A stretch of 64,000 nt of DNA from Breznakia pachnodae. GTDB taxonomy: Bacteria > Bacillota_I > Bacilli_A > Erysipelotrichales > Erysipelotrichaceae. The DNA lies in assembly GCF_030814225.1 (NCBI RefSeq), contig NZ_JAUSUR010000005.1:124001-188000 (forward strand). Reading direction: 5' to 3'. Positions 1 through 8,015 of this stretch are shown piece after piece (position 1 is the first letter of the stretch; each line of letters begins with the position of its first letter). Both the position numbers and the translations under genes were made by a program. The notes under the pieces are model-generated. The model was not told the origin of the DNA. It saw only the letters and a program-made list of their open reading frames with translations, and made no database searches.

Positions 1-712
1 TTGGTTCTGTAGCTAAATCTATCTGTGGTGATAGTGCAGTTGTAACTCCAATTGCTCGATATTCTTTTGATGCGATCTTACCAAACGTTCTAACTAGTTC
101 GCTATCAAACGTAGCAGCTAATCCCAGTGGCTGTGGCCATATCGAGATATCGCCTCCTGCTCCTGCATCATACTCGGTATTAGCACTTGCAGTATGTCTT
201 GGATCACTACTTATATTCGCTGGGATACCTAAGCGTTGTCGTTCACAAAATGATTGTATTCCATTTGACCACATCGCACTTATTTCAGCATAATCCACTT
301 GTGTAAGTAAAATATGTCGTCCATAATCTTTCACAATAAATTCTTTCTGTTGGTCTGTCAGTTCCCAGATATCCACATCACTGTCATCGTAACATTTCCC
401 CCCATAGGTGCCAGCAAAGAATGCACCCATTCCTGTATTCTCAACCGTCACACTCATATGTGAACTATACAGCATCAGTCCAGCAATATCTTTTATTTTC
501 ATTTTTTCAATTAAATTATCAATCCGTGTTTCATAATCTAAACGCCAATCCTCATAAGGATCTAATATACCATTCCCATCTAAGTCTTTAAACGCATATC
601 CATCATCTTCAATTATATCCACTTCACTATCTCGTGCAATTGCGATTGTTGCACCATTATTATTCCTATAAATTATATGATCATTATATGTTTCAATTGT
701 ATATTTCTTCAT
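1..712 (-). CDS. Glycoside hydrolase family 3 beta-glucosidase, N-terminal part (runs off the left edge)
   Basis: The reading frame opens with ATG at 712 behind a GGAAGGAG ribosome site and stays open to base 1, so only about 237 N-terminal residues are present. The start has the EF-hand-like 'FKDLDGNGILDPYEDW' segment that precedes the barrel of many GH3 beta-glucosidases. Further on come 'ISSDPRHT', 'LGLAATFD' and 'YRAIGVTTALSPQIDLATEP', typical of the GH3 N-terminal TIM barrel. GH3 enzymes release glucose or xylose from the non-reducing end of beta-glycosides; the catalytic Asp lies beyond the edge. No signal peptide is seen, so it is probably cytoplasmic. This is the only non-phospho glycosidase in the window. 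Family certain; substrate unknown. Confidence 0.9.
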   Translation of the reverse strand, partial: MKKYTIETYNDHIIYRNNNGATIAIARDSEVDIIEDDGYAFKDLDGNGILDPYEDWRLDYETRIDNLIEKMKIKDIAGLMLYSSHMSVTVENTGMGAFFAGTYGGKCYDDSDVDIWELTDQQKEFIVKDYGRHILLTQVDYAEISAMWSNGIQSFCERQRLGIPANISSDPRHTASANTEYDAGAGGDISIWPQPLGLAATFDSELVRTFGKIASKEYRAIGVTTALSPQIDLATEP

Positions 713-735
713 TATTGCTCCTTCCCACAATATAA

Positions 736-766
736 AATAGAGAGAAATATATTGTTTCTCTCTATT
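736..766. terminator. 12-bp hairpin between the permease-like gene and the GH3 gene
   Basis: Perfect 12-bp inverted repeat (736-747 with 755-766, 7-nt loop) followed on the minus strand by TTATAT. It lies 60 bp past the stop at 829 and could end the PadR operon. It is also only 24 bp before the GH3 start codon, so a GH3 promoter must lie upstream and the hairpin would then sit in the GH3 leader. Terminator, attenuator and operator cannot be separated by reading alone. Confidence 0.5.
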
Positions 767-828
767 ATTTTAACGTATATTATCGCATTTTGATATAGCA
801 GTTTTTTATACTATAACTGAATATTATT

Positions 829-2226
829 TCACTTCTTTAAAGAAAATATAAAAATCCCTGAAATCATTGTGGATATCAGACACAAAATAACAGTAATCCC
901 ATAAAATATAAGGACTGCTGAAATTTCGAATGAATCATCAAATAAATTTGTAAGTTCTTTAGTTGTATAGTTAGGCACATATTCTTGAATACTATAGCCA
1001 TAAGACGATTCATAATCATTTTCTTTTGGTATTTGCTGTGTAGTAACAGTATCATTTAACACCTTATTACCTAAAGTAGTTCCAACTGGTATTGCTAATG
1101 TAGCAACAGCTATAATGATTGCAATTACTTTCATTGTAACTTTAAATAAAGCACTACTGCTTATTTTATTATTTTTAACGATATCTTGTCGTTTTCTTTT
1201 GAGAATAAAAATCATTAACAAGCAAAGCATAATAAGGCTAAAGCCAATAGCAATATATAATCCTATGTTCAAATTACTATTTAGTTGATCGATAGATGTT
1301 GTGATTTCATTTAAAGCATTTGATGTATCCGATATCATATAATATTCAGGAATCAGTTCATTCACTTCCTCTTTAAATTCATTTAACATGGAATTATCTT
1401 TCAATACAAAGATCGGCTCAATATAAATATCCTGACTTCCTGGAAGTTCTCCATAATTTGCCATTACTCCTGTATAAGTATCTTCAATATTTGTAATCAA
1501 TTTATTGGAACAATAGATAACATTTTCTTTCATTCCAGTCTGCCATTCTTTATTGGTAGTTTGATCTGGATTCATCTGTTTCACAATCCCTGTCACTTTT
1601 AGTTCGCGCTCAATTACTGCAATTGTAGGTGCATCATCACTAACTCCAACTATCTTCCCCTCTTCATCCACATCTGGTTCATAGATTACTTCAGAGAATT
1701 TAAAAGTTGACCCAACTGATAACTTATTCAATTGCGCAAATTCTTGCGCGACTACAACTACATTATCTCCATTAGTTATTTCAACTTCACTAAAGGTTCT
1801 TCCATCAACCAACGTCATTATACCTTCTTCTACATCCATAATATTTGGATACTCAACACCAGTCAGTTCAAAAAAACCCTCATCCATCTCTTCTCCATAG
1901 TATGATTTCAACTCTTTCGTTGAAAAGGAATAGGTAGTATGATAGTCATAATAGTCGACAAATTCTAAATCAGCAATTTTATGAATGAATTCTTCATCCA
2001 AAGGATCTATTTTATCAATTCCATCCTTAACCTTATCACTAAGATTTGCATAATCTACAGAAACAGTAGAAACAGGTAGTAGTTCTTTTTTCATTGTATA
2101 CTTAGCATCATCAACTGACTGTCTGATTGTAAGAGCACCTATGATAAAAACAAGGAAAACAAATACTATCAGCAATATGATTATTTTTGATATATGTTTA
2201 GAACCTTTTTTCTTAAATAAATCCAT
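829..2226 (-). CDS. FtsX/MacB-like membrane protein without a partner ATPase
   Basis: 465 residues starting at the ATG at 2226, chosen because GGAGAG lies 8 nt upstream; an in-frame upstream extension to 2283 has no ribosome site. Topology: a lysine-rich N-terminus, one membrane helix (about 15-35), a large extracytoplasmic region (about 40-330), then three membrane helices (about 335-355, 375-400, 435-460). This is the architecture of FtsX/MacB ABC permeases (TM, MacB periplasmic-core-like domain, three TMs). It is the last gene of a PadR, HAAS-domain, DUF4097 operon. No ATP-binding subunit is encoded nearby, so it either borrows an ATPase or works as a membrane sensor. Topology certain; family likely; role unknown. 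Confidence 0.6.
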   Translation of the reverse strand: MDLFKKKGSKHISKIIILLIVFVFLVFIIGALTIRQSVDDAKYTMKKELLPVSTVSVDYANLSDKVKDGIDKIDPLDEEFIHKIADLEFVDYYDYHTTYSFSTKELKSYYGEEMDEGFFELTGVEYPNIMDVEEGIMTLVDGRTFSEVEITNGDNVVVVAQEFAQLNKLSVGSTFKFSEVIYEPDVDEEGKIVGVSDDAPTIAVIERELKVTGIVKQMNPDQTTNKEWQTGMKENVIYCSNKLITNIEDTYTGVMANYGELPGSQDIYIEPIFVLKDNSMLNEFKEEVNELIPEYYMISDTSNALNEITTSIDQLNSNLNIGLYIAIGFSLIMLCLLMIFILKRKRQDIVKNNKISSSALFKVTMKVIAIIIAVATLAIPVGTTLGNKVLNDTVTTQQIPKENDYESSYGYSIQEYVPNYTTKELTNLFDDSFEISAVLIFYGITVILCLISTMISGIFIFSLKK

Positions 2227-2306
2227 CTTATTCTCTCCGTTATCTTTAATATAACTAGTATAGCATAAGAAAAGAAGTAACATTCATTACTTCTTCTTAC
2301 ATCTAT

Positions 2307-3434
2307 TTAATTTCTAGATAAATCTATATCTCCACTTGTTGTTTCTAGTGTAATCTTAATTTTAGCATCTTCACCAACACTACCTTCAGCACTATCTCCA
2401 CCTTTTGAATAACTTAATCCATCATCAAAGTTAGTTTCAATATCTCCACTGTTGGTATCAGCTTTAAAAGTAAATGCTGTGTTTTCCGGACATCTGCATA
2501 CAATATATCCACTTGTAGCCTTTAGGCTTACATCTCCAGTAACTTCTACAAAATCTACATCAATATCGCCTGAAGAAGTTGTAATAGTAGCTGTTCCAAC
2601 AATATCAATGGCTTCCACATACCCACTTGAGGTATTAATATCCAAATTACCTTCACTATTATTAACATCTACATCTCCTGAATTCGTTTTAATTCGTTTA
2701 TCACCTTTTCCAGAATCAATCGATACATAACCACTTGAGGTATTAATGTCTAAATTACCTTCAGTACTTATCAAGTCAACATCTCCAGAACTTGTATTCA
2801 CATTCATATCACCAATACTAGTTTCCACATCAACATATCCACTTGTAGTATTGATATCAATTTTTCCTTCTAATGTTTTGGCATCTACATCACCACTGCT
2901 TGTTGAAAAAGTAATATTACTTGACTTTACACTCTTCACATCAATATAACCACTAGATGTATCAACTTTAAAGTTTGATAATTCCAAATTCATTCTTGAC
3001 GTAACATCACCACTGTCGCTATCAATATTCAATTCACCTTTGTATGACTCTGGTAAATATACTTCAAAATAACGTTGATTGCTTCCAAATACCATAAATG
3101 ATCTAAATGCCGATTCATCTACTTCAATATGTAGTTCTTCACCATTTTTATCGACTTCAACAAATGTATCCTTTTTCGCATTCGATGCATATTCCTTAAT
3201 TTCTATTTCTTCTCCCTTTCCTTGGATGAAGATTACTTCACTACTATATGCATCAATTGAAATATTGGTAACTCCTTCAATTGAAGCACTTTGGGTATTG
3301 ATTAACTCTGCTTTAAAGTTTCCATCTACAAAGCCAAAGTCACCTCGAAATCCTATTACATAAACTAACAAACCTGATAGAACTAGGATGATTCCACAAA
3401 GGATACCAATTAAAACTCTTCTTGTATTTCTCAT
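2307..3434 (-). CDS. Membrane-anchored DUF4097 beta-repeat protein with strict SGD/SGY alternation
   Basis: 375 residues; AGGAGG lies 5 nt before the ATG. One N-terminal membrane helix (about 7-28), then an extracytoplasmic domain made almost wholly of short beta-strand repeats. From about residue 135 the repeats carry SGD and SGY alternately through eleven coils, mostly 18 residues apart, ending with SGDIDLS. DUF4097 (adhesin-like, beta-helical) proteins commonly follow PadR and HAAS-domain genes in Firmicutes and are thought to act in envelope-stress sensing. It lies 10 bp after the HAAS-domain gene and 80 bp before the permease-like gene. The strict D/Y alternation would put two residue ladders on opposite coils of a solenoid. 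Family confident; ligand unknown. Confidence 0.8.
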   Translation of the reverse strand: MRNTRRVLIGILCGIILVLSGLLVYVIGFRGDFGFVDGNFKAELINTQSASIEGVTNISIDAYSSEVIFIQGKGEEIEIKEYASNAKKDTFVEVDKNGEELHIEVDESAFRSFMVFGSNQRYFEVYLPESYKGELNIDSDSGDVTSRMNLELSNFKVDTSSGYIDVKSVKSSNITFSTSSGDVDAKTLEGKIDINTTSGYVDVETSIGDMNVNTSSGDVDLISTEGNLDINTSSGYVSIDSGKGDKRIKTNSGDVDVNNSEGNLDINTSSGYVEAIDIVGTATITTSSGDIDVDFVEVTGDVSLKATSGYIVCRCPENTAFTFKADTNSGDIETNFDDGLSYSKGGDSAEGSVGEDAKIKITLETTSGDIDLSRN

Positions 3435-3443
3435 CGTATCCTC

Positions 3444-4100
3444 CTAATAGTCATTTCTGCTTGTTTGAAGCATAAGATCTGCAATTGCTCTGGCACAAAC
3501 ACCAATTAGGAATATCACCCACGTAATATACCAAGCCATTGTTAGAAAACTAACAACGAAGTAAATTACTAATGTACTCATCCATATAATAGTATGTACA
3601 GAACTTCTGATCTCACTATTCTTCCTTTTGTTGTGATTCCATTCTTTAAAATCTTCCACTACTGTATCATCCTGCTTCTTATAATTAGGATAAGCAGTTG
3701 CATCATATACTAATATACAAGTGGCAATTGCCGCCATTATTAGAAAAACGATAAACCCCAATGAATCCGTTCTGGTGAATTCTTCAATCGCCAGCAATAG
3801 AATAAAACCAAAGATATACAATCCAATTGCAACCGTTTTAAATAAAGCTTTCCTTTTTAAATCCTGTTCATTTACTTTTGGTTTTTCTTTTGGTTCTACA
3901 CTATCAAACAACTGATCAATATCACCAATTGATTCTATTACAATATGTAAAGCTTCATCTTCTGGCACTCCACTTTCTACCAAATCAAAATAACGATCAT
4001 TTGAGTTCGCAATCAATTCTTCTTTTAATTCATAAGTTGCACGTGTCTTTGGTGCATCTTTAAATAGTTCATTTAAATACTTTCTTAACTCTTCATTCAT
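3444..4100 (-). CDS. HAAS-domain (DUF1700-like) membrane protein
   Basis: 218 residues; AAGGAGG lies 8 nt before ATG 4100. The N-terminal part (about 1-70) is the three-helix HAAS/DUF1700 or permease-prefix domain, with 'YELKEELIANSNDRYFDLVE' and 'GVPEDEALHIVIESIGD'. Four membrane helices follow (two around 88-130, two around 165-210). HAAS-domain genes are usually cotranscribed with PadR regulators and transmit or modulate PadR-controlled envelope responses. The gene starts 13 bp after the PadR stop. The domain call is from recalled sequence patterns; the biochemical role is not established. Confidence 0.75.
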   Translation of the reverse strand: MNEELRKYLNELFKDAPKTRATYELKEELIANSNDRYFDLVESGVPEDEALHIVIESIGDIDQLFDSVEPKEKPKVNEQDLKRKALFKTVAIGLYIFGFILLLAIEEFTRTDSLGFIVFLIMAAIATCILVYDATAYPNYKKQDDTVVEDFKEWNHNKRKNSEIRSSVHTIIWMSTLVIYFVVSFLTMAWYITWVIFLIGVCARAIADLMLQTSRNDY

Positions 4101-4113
4101 ACCTCTGTCCTCC

Positions 4114-4437
4114 TTATTTAATTAACTTATCGATAATCGACTTTGTTAATTTCCACTCTTCTTTTTGTTTTTCATATGCTAACTTCCCTATCTCAGTAAT
4201 TGCATAGTAACGACGTCTTGCACTACTATCCTCATTACCCCAATAAGATTTTATTTTTCCTTCTTGTTCCAGTCTTCTAAATGCAGAATACAATGTTGCT
4301 TCCTTTAACTCATAAAGATTATTCGTTTTCGTTAAAATATCTTTATTAATCTGATATCCATAACTATCTTTCTCTAATAAATGAGCTAATATAATTGTTT
4401 CTGTATTTCCACGAAGCATATCTGATGTCATTGACAT
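4114..4437 (-). CDS. PadR-family transcriptional repressor
   Basis: 107 residues from ATG 4437, selected by AAAGGAGG 8 nt upstream; an upstream in-frame extension to 4482 would cover the promoter. It is a winged-helix PadR protein: 'MLRGNTETIILAHLLEKDSYGYQI' opening, the recognition region around 'TLYSAFRRLEQEGKI', and the wing with 'ARRRYYAITEIGK'. It is a short PadR (subfamily 2 size) with a single C-terminal dimerisation helix. First gene of a four-gene operon with HAAS, DUF4097 and permease-like genes. A perfect inverted repeat over its own promoter (4483-4511) indicates autoregulation. Inducer unknown; PadR repressors often respond to phenolics or antibiotics. Confidence 0.9.
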   Translation of the reverse strand: MSMTSDMLRGNTETIILAHLLEKDSYGYQINKDILTKTNNLYELKEATLYSAFRRLEQEGKIKSYWGNEDSSARRRYYAITEIGKLAYEKQKEEWKLTKSIIDKLIK

Positions 4438-4473
4438 TACAGATTCCTCCTTTCTCTTATCTTTGTCCACTAT

Positions 4474-4511
4474 AATATACATCGATATACCTCGCCTGTC
4501 AAGGTATATCG
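4474..4511 (-). promoter_or_regulatory. PadR operon promoter with overlapping 10+10 bp operator
   Basis: Minus-strand -35 TTGACA (4497-4502), 17-bp spacer, -10 TATATT (4474-4479). A perfect inverted repeat, CGATATACCT (4483-4492) and AGGTATATCG (4502-4511) with a 9-nt centre, covers the -35 and most of the spacer. Repressor binding there would block RNA polymerase. PadR is the first gene transcribed, so autorepression is the natural reading. Confidence 0.8.
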
Positions 4512-4570
4512 AAAATATAAGTATATTAACTTATGAAATATACAATTTATACAAAACCATTAGAAAAGAA

Positions 4571-4590
4571 AAAGATCATTTCTGATCTTT
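4571..4590 (-). terminator. Rho-independent terminator of the lipoprotein gene
   Basis: 8-bp perfect stem (4571-4578 with 4583-4590, 4-nt loop), followed on the minus strand by TTCTTTTCT. It sits 14 bp beyond the stop codon at 4604. Confidence 0.85.
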
Positions 4591-4603
4591 CTGGGATTAT
4601 AAA

Positions 4604-5563
4604 TTATTCACTTGCTTTAAAGGGTCCAATATACCCCTTATCATTTACCCATAATGAATGTTCACTATATAAGTAATCTATTATTTGTTGCCTACCTTCT
4701 GGTGTATCACTTTTTAATGGAAATACATCTTGCATTGTTCCATTGCTATTTTCTGTAACTTCTACTTTTATTACTTCTTGTGCAAGTTCAATATAATTAT
4801 AATCAAGCGTTTCTATATCCACCTCTTTATCTCTCAGATGTGTTAATACCAACTGATTTGTCAACTCAAACTTATCATTTTGAAATTTGTAAATATAAAA
4901 GGAATAGATTCCTCCTGAATTATTCTCACTACGAAGAATTCCATGTTCATTATCGATGGACATATTAACTATATCTGAAATATTTGCTTCTATAAACAAT
5001 CCCGTTTCTGGTTGGTAAATCCATCCAATACAAGAAAAGTTACCTTTATTACCACCTATTTCTTTTTTACTCAGAATATCTGGATAACCATCAAAATTAA
5101 AATCTACTATTTGTATGTCATCGATAACAGCAGTTCTGAAAATCGCTTCATCAGCATAGATATTAACTTCGTATGATATCGTTTGTATTCGTGTTCCCTG
5201 CCCATCGTAAACTTCAACATCTACTTCACTATATATACCATGTTCATAAGTATACAATTCATTATTTGCATTCAGTTTTGTTTCTACAGTCTTTTCAATC
5301 TGATAATTAAAATAAAACGTATATATAACATCAGGCTCTATTTCTTCAGATAACTCTAACGTTTCTTTTTCTAGCTTTATTATCTCTATTTTTTCTTTAC
5401 CAATAAGTTCACAGGTGTTTCCTCTATCTTCTACATCACTTATTTCAGTTTCTTTCTCAGTTGTTTTGATTTCAACATCAAAAATAGCACTACACCCACT
5501 CATGACTATCAATACAAGAAAACATAGTATAATATTTATCCTCTTCATCTTTTTCTTCATCAC
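4604..5563 (-). CDS. Secreted lipoprotein with FG-GAP-like Asp-rich loop
   Basis: About 319 residues. A lysine-rich N-terminus, hydrophobic helix and lipobox 'IVMSGC' mark a lipoprotein signal peptide. Mid-protein, 'VDFNFDGYPDILSKKE' is the calcium-binding type Asp loop found in FG-GAP/VCBS repeats and XAC2610-like proteins. The rest is beta-rich and not recognised. It stands alone with its own terminator. No strong ribosome site decides between the GTG at 5563, the ATG three bases later and an internal ATG; the signal peptide is intact with each. Role unknown. Confidence 0.7.
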   Translation of the reverse strand: MMKKKMKRINIILCFLVLIVMSGCSAIFDVEIKTTEKETEISDVEDRGNTCELIGKEKIEIIKLEKETLELSEEIEPDVIYTFYFNYQIEKTVETKLNANNELYTYEHGIYSEVDVEVYDGQGTRIQTISYEVNIYADEAIFRTAVIDDIQIVDFNFDGYPDILSKKEIGGNKGNFSCIGWIYQPETGLFIEANISDIVNMSIDNEHGILRSENNSGGIYSFYIYKFQNDKFELTNQLVLTHLRDKEVDIETLDYNYIELAQEVIKVEVTENSNGTMQDVFPLKSDTPEGRQQIIDYLYSEHSLWVNDKGYIGPFKASE

Positions 5564-5630
5564 TTTTTTATAATCAACTTTCTAATAGTCATACGAATAA
5601 CTAATACAGATAGTTTCATTTTATAGCAAC

Positions 5631-6023
5631 CTAATTCTTTTTATGGTATGTCAGTGCCATTTCGATACAAATTTTTAACTCTTCAACAGGTAACTCTTTC
5701 TTTGGTTCCAATACAATTGCACGATTTTTAGAAAATGTTAAATCATTAGTAAATAGTTTTCTGAATGTTTCGACTAATGTAGTCTGACAATGAAAGAACA
5801 TTGCTATCTTATCTTTTTCAAAACGATCAATGCGTATTGGACTAGCACCTTTACAAGTATATGATGGTTGTCCCCATTTCAAACTTTCTTCTATTTTATT
5901 TGTTTTATCAATTCTATCTCCTGTCTCGAAAATTAAATCTCTTAATTCTAATAATCTTTTGCGATATAGTGATGGATATTCCATAAACGTATTATCAACA
6001 TTAATATTATCAAATTTTCTCAT
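5631..6023 (-). CDS. DUF1801 (YdhG-like) small cytoplasmic protein
   Basis: 130 residues; GGAGAAACTTT precedes the ATG. The family signatures are 'LRDLIFETGDRIDKTNKIEE', 'SLKWGQPSYTCKG' and a C-terminal 'ALTYHKK'. DUF1801 proteins are small alpha/beta proteins of unknown biochemical role, common in Firmicutes. It is flanked by a terminator-bearing lipoprotein gene and the ABC-F terminator, so it is monocistronic. No membrane or export signal. Confidence 0.8.
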   Translation of the reverse strand: MRKFDNINVDNTFMEYPSLYRKRLLELRDLIFETGDRIDKTNKIEESLKWGQPSYTCKGASPIRIDRFEKDKIAMFFHCQTTLVETFRKLFTNDLTFSKNRAIVLEPKKELPVEELKICIEMALTYHKKN

Positions 6024-6120
6024 AAAGTTTCTCCTATCAATATATGTTATTTCTTACACTTTTATCCTAGCAAACATTAGTATTTGAATCAATTAAATAA
6101 CTTTTGACACTTCAAAGAAA

Positions 6121-6150
6121 AAGAATGATAATCGACTGACTATCATTCTT
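6121..6150 (-). terminator. Rho-independent terminator of the ABC-F gene
   Basis: 10-bp perfect stem (6121-6130 with 6141-6150), followed on the minus strand by TTTCTTTG, 8 bp beyond the ABC-F stop codon. Confidence 0.9.
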
Positions 6151-6157
6151 TCATTAC

Positions 6158-7696
6158 TTATAAGTACATCATTTTCGTTTGCAGTTTATTTAAAAACATT
6201 CGATCATGACTAATCACAATAATTGTTCCTTCAAACTTCGATAGTATATCTTCAATGATTTCACAACTGGCAATATCCAGATGATTGGTTGGTTCATCAA
6301 GAATGATACAATTGCATTCGCTCAGCATAATTTCCAAGAGTTTTAAGCGCACTTGTTCGCCACCACTAAGACTTGATACATATTTATACATATCTCCCTG
6401 ATAGAACCCAAAGCGTGCTAGTGAACGTCTGGCTGTTTCTTCATCTAGTTCACATACTCGACGAAGATAGGCTAAAATCCGCTCTTTGTGATCATCAAAT
6501 TTAACAACCTGTGGCAAATAACCAACATCTACAGTGGCACCAAACTGAATCGTTCCACTTAGAGGTTCTATTTCTTTCAATAAAGTTTTCAATAAGGTTG
6601 TTTTCCCTTTCCCATTTGGTGCAACAATTGCCAATCGGTCTCCTCTTTGAATTGTAAAATCCAAAGTATTTACTAATGGTACATCGTAACCTATCTCTAG
6701 ATTATTAGCGATAACAACATCCTTACTACCTAACTGTGAATTCTTTAATTTGAACTCTAACTGATTTCTTACTTCGATTGGTTTGGGAAGTTTATCAATA
6801 CGTTCCAATCGTTTTTCTACAGCCTTTGCTTTCTTAAACATATCTTCATTATCTGATTCATTCCCCCACTGTCGGAAACGTCGAATCATCAGTCTCAATT
6901 TCTTGATTTCTTTTTGTTGTTGTTCAAAGTCCATTACCATACGAAGATAGCGTTCATGACGTTCTTTACGATATTGCTCATAATTACAATGATAGGTTAC
7001 AACCTGACCATCCTCTATTTCATAAAACACAGAAACAGTATTTGAGAGAAACTGCCGATCATGAGATACAACAATTAGTGTCTTACTAGTATTCTGACAA
7101 TAACTTTCCAACCATTCAATTCCATTTACATCCAAATGATTGGTAGGTTCATCAAGACAGAGCACTTCATAATCCTGTAATAACAATTGAACTAAGGCAA
7201 TACGTGTCTTTTGTCCACCACTCAATGTATGAAATGGTTGATCTAGTATATCGTATACATTAAGACCTTTAGCATAAGATTCTAAACTATTTTCTAATTC
7301 ATATCCACCAACTTGTTCAAACTTTTCAAATGTTTTTGTATATGTTTCAAAAATATCATCATAGTTCTCTGCATCCATCATTTGTAGTTCTAATTCTTTT
7401 AGTTTTTTACTATAGTAACAATACTCTTTAAAAGCCGAAAGGATAAACTCCTTACTAGATTCTTTTACATTTGGAAAGACCTGCATCATATAACCAACAC
7501 TCATATCTTTAGGAATGATTACATTACCACCTTGATAATGTTCTTCTCCTGATAACACTTTTAATAATGTTGTTTTTCCTGCACCATTCTCACCAACAAT
7601 TGCTGATTTACTACCTTTCACTATTTCCAGTGAAAGATCATTTAAAATAACATCTCCAGCATAAGATTTTATTAAATTGTTTACTTGTATTTTCAT
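6158..7696 (-). CDS. ABC-F ATPase, probable antibiotic-resistance ribosomal protection protein
   Basis: 512 residues from ATG 7696, set by GGAGG 8 nt upstream (an ATG at 7711 overlaps that ribosome site). Two ABC domains in one chain with no membrane segment: Walker A 'GENGAGKTT' and 'APNGKGKTT', signatures 'LSGGQKTR' and 'LSGGEQVR', Walker B followed by 'DEPTNHLD' in both. The inter-domain P-site linker lies at about 230-310 ('RRFRQWGNESDNEDMF'). ABC-F proteins enter the ribosomal E site; the ARE subclass displaces macrolides, lincosamides, streptogramins or pleuromutilins. The leader peptide plus attenuator upstream strongly suggests drug-inducible expression, favouring the resistance subclass over a housekeeping EttA/Uup role. 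Subfamily not assigned. Confidence 0.9.
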   Translation of the reverse strand: MKIQVNNLIKSYAGDVILNDLSLEIVKGSKSAIVGENGAGKTTLLKVLSGEEHYQGGNVIIPKDMSVGYMMQVFPNVKESSKEFILSAFKEYCYYSKKLKELELQMMDAENYDDIFETYTKTFEKFEQVGGYELENSLESYAKGLNVYDILDQPFHTLSGGQKTRIALVQLLLQDYEVLCLDEPTNHLDVNGIEWLESYCQNTSKTLIVVSHDRQFLSNTVSVFYEIEDGQVVTYHCNYEQYRKERHERYLRMVMDFEQQQKEIKKLRLMIRRFRQWGNESDNEDMFKKAKAVEKRLERIDKLPKPIEVRNQLEFKLKNSQLGSKDVVIANNLEIGYDVPLVNTLDFTIQRGDRLAIVAPNGKGKTTLLKTLLKEIEPLSGTIQFGATVDVGYLPQVVKFDDHKERILAYLRRVCELDEETARRSLARFGFYQGDMYKYVSSLSGGEQVRLKLLEIMLSECNCIILDEPTNHLDIASCEIIEDILSKFEGTIIVISHDRMFLNKLQTKMMYL

Positions 7697-7734
7697 ATTA
7701 TTTTCCTCCATTAATTTAAGTAGAGGAATTGCAT

Positions 7735-7799
7735 ATAAAAAAGCCCGATTAAAAACCAGGCTTTACAGATTTGAAAGACAACGGTTTTTACAATTCCTC
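7735..7799 (-). promoter_or_regulatory. Terminator/antiterminator attenuator in the ABC-F leader RNA
   Basis: An intrinsic terminator (arms 7757-7764 and 7740-7747, one G-U pair, then a U-run at 7735-7742) lies between the leader peptide and the ABC-F gene. Two upstream leader segments are complementary to segments within and beyond it. 7783-7790 (TAAAAACC on the RNA) pairs with the terminator loop at 7750-7757. 7791-7799 (GAGGAATTG) pairs with 7723-7731. The pairs nest into one antiterminator of about 17 bp that excludes the terminator. Confidence 0.8.
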
Positions 7800-7916
7800 C
7801 TATTTTGGACGCACTCGTCCCATGATTAATGGAAGCTTTGTAAACGTTATTGTACGACAAAAAGCATCAAAGTAATTTATTTCATATTTTGTAAGCTCTC
7901 TCGTACAAGTTACCAT
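7800..7916 (-). CDS. 38-residue leader peptide of the ABC-F attenuator
   Basis: A short reading frame with the best ribosome site in the region, AAGGAGGTG 7 nt before ATG 7916. It starts MVTCTRELTKYEINYFDAFC and ends GRVRPK, with the stop TAG directly abutting the antiterminator segment at 7791-7799. Inferred role: a ribosome completing the peptide covers the antiterminator strand and lets the terminator form; a ribosome stalled earlier by an antibiotic leaves that strand free and allows read-through. This kind of control is established for several ABC-F and erm genes. Stall position and inducing drug cannot be read. Confidence 0.8.
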   Translation of the reverse strand: MVTCTRELTKYEINYFDAFCRTITFTKLPLIMGRVRPK

Positions 7917-7947
7917 TGTCTTTCACCTCCTTATGACAATATCCATA

Positions 7948-7956
7948 ATTATAACA
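7948..7956 (-). promoter_or_regulatory. Extended -10 promoter of the ABC-F leader
   Basis: Minus-strand TGTTATAAT, a perfect TATAAT with the TGn extension, about 20 bp before the leader-peptide ribosome site. No good -35 is seen at 17 bp, as is common for extended -10 promoters. Confidence 0.65.
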
Positions 7957-8015
7957 TATGATTATCAAAATAAGAAACTTTAGTATATTTTCAATGAAAT
8001 AAGCACTTCGAAAAG

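Noticed and set aside
2452-2949. Plus-strand open frames opposite the SGD/SGY repeat protein
   Set aside because: They arise from the repeated codons of the real minus-strand gene, lack ribosome sites and give low-complexity Ser/Thr/Val products.
2560-3010. Regular short DNA repeats that could suggest a CRISPR-like array
   Set aside because: The period (54 bp) is a multiple of three and encodes the protein repeat; there are no identical repeats with unique spacers.
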